A DNA stretch of 10,433 nt, from the NCBI GenBank assembly GCA_017420625.1, contig JAFOIR010000323.1, forward strand, positions 1-10,433, read 5' to 3'. Shown here piece after piece: positions 6,887-10,433 of the stretch (position 1 is its first letter; each line of letters begins with the position of its first letter). The notes below the pieces were generated by a model. The model was not told the origin of the DNA. It did not search any database and saw nothing but the letters and a program-made list of their open reading frames with translations. The position numbers and the translations under genes were made by a program. This DNA comes from Bacillota bacterium. Lineage in GTDB: Bacteria; Bacillota_A; Clostridia; Lachnospirales; Bianqueaceae.

Positions 6887-8341
6887 ATGAGCACGGATCG
6901 AAATTTTTTGGAAAAGGCAGCCTCCTGGAAACCGGATCTTCTGAAGAAGACGATCCTTCTTGAAGGAGAAAAACGTCCTCTTGGAAGAGGAGATACGGCT
7001 GTCTATGACTTTCAGGAACACCGGACGGGATATGTGAGTCTCGATCTTTCCTACGAGGGGCATCATCCGGACGCGCCTGTCTGGCTGAAACTGCAGTTTG
7101 CAGAAAACATCCGGGAACTTTCGGAAGATCCCGACAAATACCATGGCTGGATCAGCACCGGATGGATCCAGCAGGAACAGATTCACGTGGATCTGATCCC
7201 CTCTGCTGTTCGGCTTCCCAGACGCTATGCGTTTCGTTATCTGAAAATCGAAGTGCTGGATATCAGCAGCCGATTCTTGCTTCGAATCGATCGGGTTTGT
7301 TGTGAAAGCGTCACTAGTGCGGATGAGGAAAAGCTGACTTATCCTGTCTTCCGGGATGAAGAACTGCGAAAGATCGACGAAGTAGCCTGTAAGACGCTTA
7401 AAGAATGCATGCAGGATGTTTTCGAAGATGGCCCCAAGCGGGACCGCCGGCTCTGGCTCGGTGATCTGCGGCTTCAGGCACTGACCAACTCGGTGACCTA
7501 TCGTCACTTTGATCTGGTGAGACGCTGTTTGTACCTTTTTGCAGGCACGGCTGCAGAAGATGGGAAATTAGCGGCCAGCCTCTTTACGGAACCGGAGGTG
7601 GAAGCAGATGACAGCTATATGCTGGATTACTCTTTGTTGTATGTGAAAGCACTGGAAGACCATTACCTGGCGACCGGTGATGAAGAAACGCTCCGGGATC
7701 TGTGGCCAACGGCGAAAAAACAACTGGAACTGGCAGAAGCCTATTTCACGGAAGAGGAAACCATTCGTGTTCCGAATGAAATGATCTGGTGCTTTATCGA
7801 CTGGAATCTGCAGCTGGATAAACAGATGAGTGCACATGGTGTGTGGATCTACTGTGCCAGAGCAGCCGAAAGACTGGCCGAGGTTCTGAAAGATGAAGCT
7901 TTTCGCAGCATGATCCATGAAAAGATCGGGCAAAGAACACAATCAGCCCGGCAGTTCCTGGATCCGGACAGCGGATTATTCCGGAGCGGTCCGGACCGGC
8001 AGCTGTCTTATGCCAGTCAGGTCTGGGCAGTGCTCGGTGAAGTGACCGATGATCCGGCGATCTTTGACCGGCTCAGCCAGTATCCGTCACAGAAGATGGT
8101 CTCTCCGTATATGTACCATTATTATGCGGAAGCACTGCTTCAGCTGGGATTAACTGAAAAAGCGGAAGAAGTGATCCGATCCTACTGGGGCGGCATGATC
8201 CGTGACGGCGCAGATACTTTCTGGGAACTGTATGATCCCGAAGATCCGGATACATCACCCTACGGCGGTACGATCGTCAACAGTTACTGCCATGCCTGGA
8301 GCTGTACACCCTCTTACCTGCTTCGTACACGGCTTCTGTAA
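6887..8341 (+). CDS. GH78/alpha-L-rhamnosidase-like glycoside hydrolase, cytoplasmic
   Basis: A 484-residue enzyme whose catalytic part resembles the (alpha/alpha)6 domain of family 78 alpha-L-rhamnosidases, which cleave terminal rhamnose. A beta-rich N-terminal part (about 20-140) is followed by the helical domain. Landmarks are EDGPKRDRRLWLGDLRLQA (180-198), matching the family stretch D-C-P-x-R-E-x-R-x-W-x-G-D, and FWELYDP...SYCHAWSCTP (445-475), matching the closing motif of the family. The first and last Asp of the former motif are kept (D181, D193); the position of the usual acid Glu is Asp (D186). E447 is a candidate base. There is no signal peptide, so it acts in the cytoplasm on imported substrate. 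It is about half the length of typical secreted rhamnosidases and lacks their extra beta domains. The ATG at 6887 is chosen (AAAGGCGG at 6872-6879); an upstream TTG at 6866 has no well-spaced binding site. Another glycoside specificity within the clan is possible. Confidence 0.8.
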   Translation: MSTDRNFLEKAASWKPDLLKKTILLEGEKRPLGRGDTAVYDFQEHRTGYVSLDLSYEGHHPDAPVWLKLQFAENIRELSEDPDKYHGWISTGWIQQEQIHVDLIPSAVRLPRRYAFRYLKIEVLDISSRFLLRIDRVCCESVTSADEEKLTYPVFRDEELRKIDEVACKTLKECMQDVFEDGPKRDRRLWLGDLRLQALTNSVTYRHFDLVRRCLYLFAGTAAEDGKLAASLFTEPEVEADDSYMLDYSLLYVKALEDHYLATGDEETLRDLWPTAKKQLELAEAYFTEEETIRVPNEMIWCFIDWNLQLDKQMSAHGVWIYCARAAERLAEVLKDEAFRSMIHEKIGQRTQSARQFLDPDSGLFRSGPDRQLSYASQVWAVLGEVTDDPAIFDRLSQYPSQKMVSPYMYHYYAEALLQLGLTEKAEEVIRSYWGGMIRDGADTFWELYDPEDPDTSPYGGTIVNSYCHAWSCTPSYLLRTRLL

Positions 8342-8360
8342 ATAAAGAGTAAAAATTTAA

Positions 8361-8390
8361 GGGGCATACCTCGTGATGGGGGTATGCCTC
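8361..8390 (-). terminator. Hairpin terminator between GH78-like gene and ygjV-like gene
   Basis: A 10-bp stem (GGGGCATACC 8361-8370 with GGTATGCCTC 8381-8390, one G-T pair) has a 10-nt loop. On the minus strand it is followed by TTAAATTTTTACTC, a good T-rich run, so it should terminate the minus-strand ygjV-like transcript. There is no T run on the plus side, but the stem may still end the transport operon, which has no other visible terminator. Confidence 0.6.
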
Positions 8391-9026
8391 TGATAAGATA
8401 AACGATCAAAGCTGAAGGATCCATCCGGATTCATCCGGAACATAGCCCATTTTCTTCAGATAGGTCTCATGTCCCTCTGCAACCGTTTTGGCAAAGCGCA
8501 GCGTATGAACGCCCTGGGAGGGCAGCTGCTGATGCAGGAACGTGCCGACAGAACAGTCACGATAGGCTGGCGTAGAATAATCGATCACAATATCCAGAGC
8601 GCCCTCGGACAGATCCCCCATCAGGACTCCGACCGGCGCTCCTTCTTTTAGTACGATGAAAGCGGTATGGGAAGCGGTGTCCTCCGGCTGATAGTCGGGG
8701 AAAAATCCTTTGATGTCATCCTTGTAGCTGCCAAGAAAATGAGAAAGCAGCGTATTGCCGTTCTTCGTCTCAACCACTTCATAGATCTCCTGTTTTTTCC
8801 TGGACAGCTTCCACAGGTTGATCAGATTGATCGTGATCAGGCAGGCATTCATCAGCGCTAGCGGAAGGGCTCCGCAAAGTACAGCATAAATACCGGAGAT
8901 GATGCTGCCGACGGTGTTGATCACACGCAGTTTGACGATGGAACTCATCAGCATGGAAACCACGACGAGCGCAGAGCCGATATAACCGACGATTTCGAGG
9001 ATCATAGCAATTCATCCTTTCTTTTT
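8390..9026. repeat. Long direct repeat, right copy (ygjV-like unit)
   Basis: This is the full-length counterpart of 401-940 in the same orientation, 7,989 bp further right. It contains the complete ygjV-like gene plus 21 bases upstream of its start. The 97 bp at 8880-8976 are absent from the left copy. CGCAAAG (8873-8879) and CGCAGAG (8970-8976), matching at 6 of 7 positions, flank the segment lost from the left copy. Confidence 0.95.
8406..9005 (-). CDS. YgjV-type membrane protein fused to GNAT-like domain
   Basis: A 199-residue protein. Residues 1-66 form three closely packed hydrophobic helices (about 2-20, 28-45, 47-65; MILEIVGYIGSALVVVSMLM...), like the small YgjV family of bacterial inner-membrane proteins of unknown role. 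From about residue 75 the chain is soluble. It reads like the second half of a GNAT acetyltransferase: AFIVLKEGAPVGVLMGDL (115-132), YRDCSVGTFLHQQL (148-161) at the place of the acetyl-CoA loop, and YLKKMGYVPDES (182-193) like the closing FYxKxGF motif. The loop lacks the usual RxxGxG, so activity is doubtful. The start at 9005 is chosen because AAAGAAAGG lies about 8 nt upstream; the ATG at 9015 overlaps that site and leads into another frame. It is divergent from the esterase gene. Domain calls rest on pattern only; biochemical function is unknown. Confidence 0.75.
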   Translation of the reverse strand: MILEIVGYIGSALVVVSMLMSSIVKLRVINTVGSIISGIYAVLCGALPLALMNACLITINLINLWKLSRKKQEIYEVVETKNGNTLLSHFLGSYKDDIKGFFPDYQPEDTASHTAFIVLKEGAPVGVLMGDLSEGALDIVIDYSTPAYRDCSVGTFLHQQLPSQGVHTLRFAKTVAEGHETYLKKMGYVPDESGWILQL

Positions 9027-9034
9027 ATAATGGT

Positions 9035-9064
9035 TTTATGGTATGCTTAAAGAAAACATGTGAA
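9035..9064 (-). promoter_or_regulatory. Candidate promoter of the intact ygjV-like gene
   Basis: On the minus strand TTCACA (9064-9059, five of six -35 matches) is followed after 18 bp by CATAAA (9040-9035, four of six -10 matches). A start near 9028 would leave room for the ribosome binding site before the ATG at 9005. The left copy of the gene lacks this region, because araC abuts it. Confidence 0.35.
9039..9047 (+). promoter_or_regulatory. Candidate extended -10 promoter of the esterase gene
   Basis: TGGTATGCT contains the extended -10 TG one base before TATGCT (four of six matches). It would start transcription near 9054, about 33 nt before the esterase ATG. The -35 position is weak. A perfect TATAAT at 9026-9031 is a rival but has no matching -35 box. 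Confidence 0.3.
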
Positions 9065-9086
9065 TATCAGAAAAAGGAGGCACACA

Positions 9087-9896
9087 ATGGCACTCATTCA
9101 GGTCAACTTCGTTTCCAAATGTTTATTTCGTACGGTTCCCATTCAGGTGATCCTGCCGGTCGATAAATTCAGTATGACAGGAGAGACGAAAGAACAGAAA
9201 CCATTCAAGACCCTGTATTTACTGCATGGAATTTTAGGCAACTATACGGACTGGGTCACGGGTACCCGGATCCAGCGCTGGGCGGAAGAACGGGATCTGT
9301 GCGTTGTCATGCCCAGTGGAGACAACAGCTTTTATCTGGATAATGAAGCCAGCGGCAATCTATACGGTCAGTTTATCGGACAGGAGCTGGTGGAGATCAC
9401 CAGAAAAATGTTTCCGCTTTCTCACAAACGGGAAGATACGTTTATTGCAGGTCTCTCGATGGGCGGTTACGGCGCGATCCGCAACGGTCTGAAATATCAC
9501 GAGACCTTCTCTCACATCGCCGGACTTTCCTCAGCCGTTCATATCCTGGAGCCGGGTACGCAGCACATGAATATCGCAATGGAAGAAAGCTGCTTCGGAC
9601 CGCTGGAAGAGGCGGTTCATTCCGATAGGAACCCCCGGGTTCTTGTCGATCAGCTGGTGGAAGAAAAAGCTGAGCTTCCCAGAATCTATCTTTCCTGCGG
9701 TACAGAAGACGGGTTGTTTGCGGTCAACCAGAGCTACCGGGATATGTTCCGGGAAAAAGGTTTTGATCTGACCTGGTATGAAGGACCGGGCAGCCATAGC
9801 TGGGACTTCTGGGATCAGGAGATCAAAAAGGTGCTGGACTGGCTGCCGCTTGGCGAAAAGAGCCGCGGCGTGACCAGCGGAAGCGTAGACGCATAG
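9087..9896 (+). CDS. Serine esterase, Esterase-D/tributyrin-esterase-like
   Basis: A 269-residue cytoplasmic alpha/beta-hydrolase of the Esterase D (Pfam PF00756) type, which hydrolyses short-chain acyl or acetyl esters, in some members on sugars or S-formylglutathione-like thioesters. The oxyanion region is LYLLHGILGNYTDW (43-56), the nucleophile elbow is GLSMGG with Ser124, the acid is Asp208 in CGTEDG, and the base is His237 in GPGSHSWDFWD. All three triad residues are present and the length is normal. There is no signal peptide. The ATG at 9087 has an ideal AAAGGAGG at 9073-9080, 6 nt upstream; the upstream in-frame GTG at 9060 has none. It stands outside the direct repeats, so its link to the transport cassette is uncertain. 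It ends 9 bp before the stop of the convergent phosphoesterase gene. An acetyl-sugar substrate is only a guess. Confidence 0.9.
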   Translation: MALIQVNFVSKCLFRTVPIQVILPVDKFSMTGETKEQKPFKTLYLLHGILGNYTDWVTGTRIQRWAEERDLCVVMPSGDNSFYLDNEASGNLYGQFIGQELVEITRKMFPLSHKREDTFIAGLSMGGYGAIRNGLKYHETFSHIAGLSSAVHILEPGTQHMNIAMEESCFGPLEEAVHSDRNPRVLVDQLVEEKAELPRIYLSCGTEDGLFAVNQSYRDMFREKGFDLTWYEGPGSHSWDFWDQEIKKVLDWLPLGEKSRGVTSGSVDA

Positions 9897-9935
9897 GACA
9901 AAGCTTTAGTCTCCCATACAGAGACAGTCTTTGTC
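9897..9935. other. Nested inverted repeat at the esterase/phosphoesterase junction
   Basis: GACAAAG (9897-9903) pairs with CTTTGTC (9929-9935), and inside it GTCTC (9909-9913) pairs with GAGAC (9921-9925). The stem covers the 9-bp gap between the two convergent genes and the last codons of the phosphoesterase. No T tract follows on either strand, so a terminator role is unproven. Confidence 0.3.
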
Positions 9936-10433
9936 GATATCCCACCAGTTTTCTTTTGTGTCCACGAGGTCCAGAATATCCGTTTCCGAGAAAGGCCGGT
10001 AACAATTGAGGTCGACCCCGACATTCAGCCCATAGGGTTTCCAGAGACCGGTAGCCCGGTGGGTATGGCCAAAAAGATTGATATAGCCATTTTTATACCG
10101 GCTGGGGTAATGATTCAGATAAAACTGCCTATCACCAAAGCTGAGAAAACAGTCGGGCATGACGTCAGCAAAGCCTGCCTTCAGACAATAGTCCCGAAAT
10201 CCTTCGAAACCGCCAAAGAGGTCCCTGGCGATCCGGTCTTCCCCGTTTCCCATGATCAGAACGATCCTCGGACGGATCCTGGGAATGATGGAAATAGAAT
10301 CCGACGGAGGCAGCTTATAGGCGGAGTTGTAGTTGAACCAGTCTCCGACAATGTAGAGCGTATCTTCTTCGGATGCCACCTGATTGACATTTTGAATGAA
10401 TGCTTCTTCAAAGGCTTCGATGGAGGCAAAAGG
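9906..10433 (-). CDS. Calcineurin-like metallophosphoesterase, N-terminus cut by window edge
   Basis: The last 175 residues of a small metal-dependent phosphoesterase; the frame is open to the right edge, so the first metal-binding motif (DxH) lies outside. Visible metal-ligand motifs in order are GDW (fragment residues 30-32), GNGE (62-65), NHYP (107-110) and GHTHR (122-126). Spacing fits single-domain YfcE/MPP-like enzymes. The usual GNH(D/E) reads GNGE, so the histidine that normally assists catalysis in this motif is a glycine. The GTG at 10379 is internal, as upstream codons (PFASIEAFEEAFIQNVNQ) continue the same protein. The substrate may be a phosphodiester or nucleotide; nothing here decides. 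Confidence 0.85.
   Translation of the reverse strand, partial: PFASIEAFEEAFIQNVNQVASEEDTLYIVGDWFNYNSAYKLPPSDSISIIPRIRPRIVLIMGNGEDRIARDLFGGFEGFRDYCLKAGFADVMPDCFLSFGDRQFYLNHYPSRYKNGYINLFGHTHRATGLWKPYGLNVGVDLNCYRPFSETDILDLVDTKENWWDIDKDCLCMGD

Noticed and set aside
6869..7507. A 212-codon open frame on the minus strand
   Set aside because: It is antisense to the GH78-like gene and shows no recognisable domain.
8779..9015. An alternative open frame starting at ATG 9015 in the intact ygjV-like copy
   Set aside because: The ATG overlaps the ribosome binding site and the frame ends early with no sensible protein; the ATG at 9005 gives the full membrane protein.
9026..9031. A perfect TATAAT as the main esterase promoter
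   Set aside because: No reasonable -35 box lies 16-18 bp upstream, and the hexamer falls at the edge of the ygjV-like leader in an AT-rich stretch.
9060..9086. An upstream GTG start for the esterase
   Set aside because: There is no ribosome binding site before it, and the AAAGGAGG at 9073-9080 points clearly to the ATG at 9087.

Overview
The window looks like a stretch of chromosome from a low- to mid-GC Gram-positive gut-type Bacillota (Clostridia or Erysipelotrichia). The signs are strong AGGAGG-type ribosome binding sites, a lipoprotein solute-binding protein with a short spacer lipobox, tight head-to-tail operons, and protein families typical of that group. The genus cannot be told from the sequence alone.

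Layout. Bases 1-374 hold the 3' end of an alpha/beta-hydrolase (peptidase/esterase type). A damaged minus-strand copy of a YgjV-type membrane protein follows (417-919, possibly to 929), then an AraC-family regulator on the minus strand (944-2011). A 159-bp AT-rich divergent control region (2012-2170) separates the regulator from a plus-strand operon: sugar-type ABC ATPase (2171-3664), permease 1 (3674-4651), solute-binding lipoprotein (4673-5896), permease 2 (5923-6885) and a cytoplasmic GH78/alpha-L-rhamnosidase-like enzyme (6887-8341). An intact second copy of the YgjV-type gene sits at 8406-9005 on the minus strand. It is divergent from an Esterase-D-like serine esterase (9087-9896), which runs tail-to-tail into a metallophosphoesterase cut by the right edge (9906-10433, minus).

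How it may work together (inference). The AraC-type regulator probably senses a small sugar or glycoside and switches on the divergent operon. The lipoprotein captures the ligand, two different permeases and one ATPase import it, and the GH78-like enzyme, which has no signal peptide, cleaves it inside the cell. This would be a compact uptake-and-cleave unit for a rhamnoside or related glycoside. The ATPase is strongly asymmetric: one composite ATP site looks canonical and the other has lost its key residues.

The regulator-plus-transporter cassette (about 941-8389) is bracketed by direct repeats about 95% identical that carry the two ygjV-like copies. It could therefore be lost, gained or amplified by homologous recombination. 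The left copy has a 97-bp frame-breaking deletion between short imperfect repeats and is probably a pseudogene. Other points of note are 41-bp spaced repeat blocks in the control region, overlapping candidate promoters there, and a perfect plus-strand terminator-like hairpin inside the 3' end of the regulator gene.
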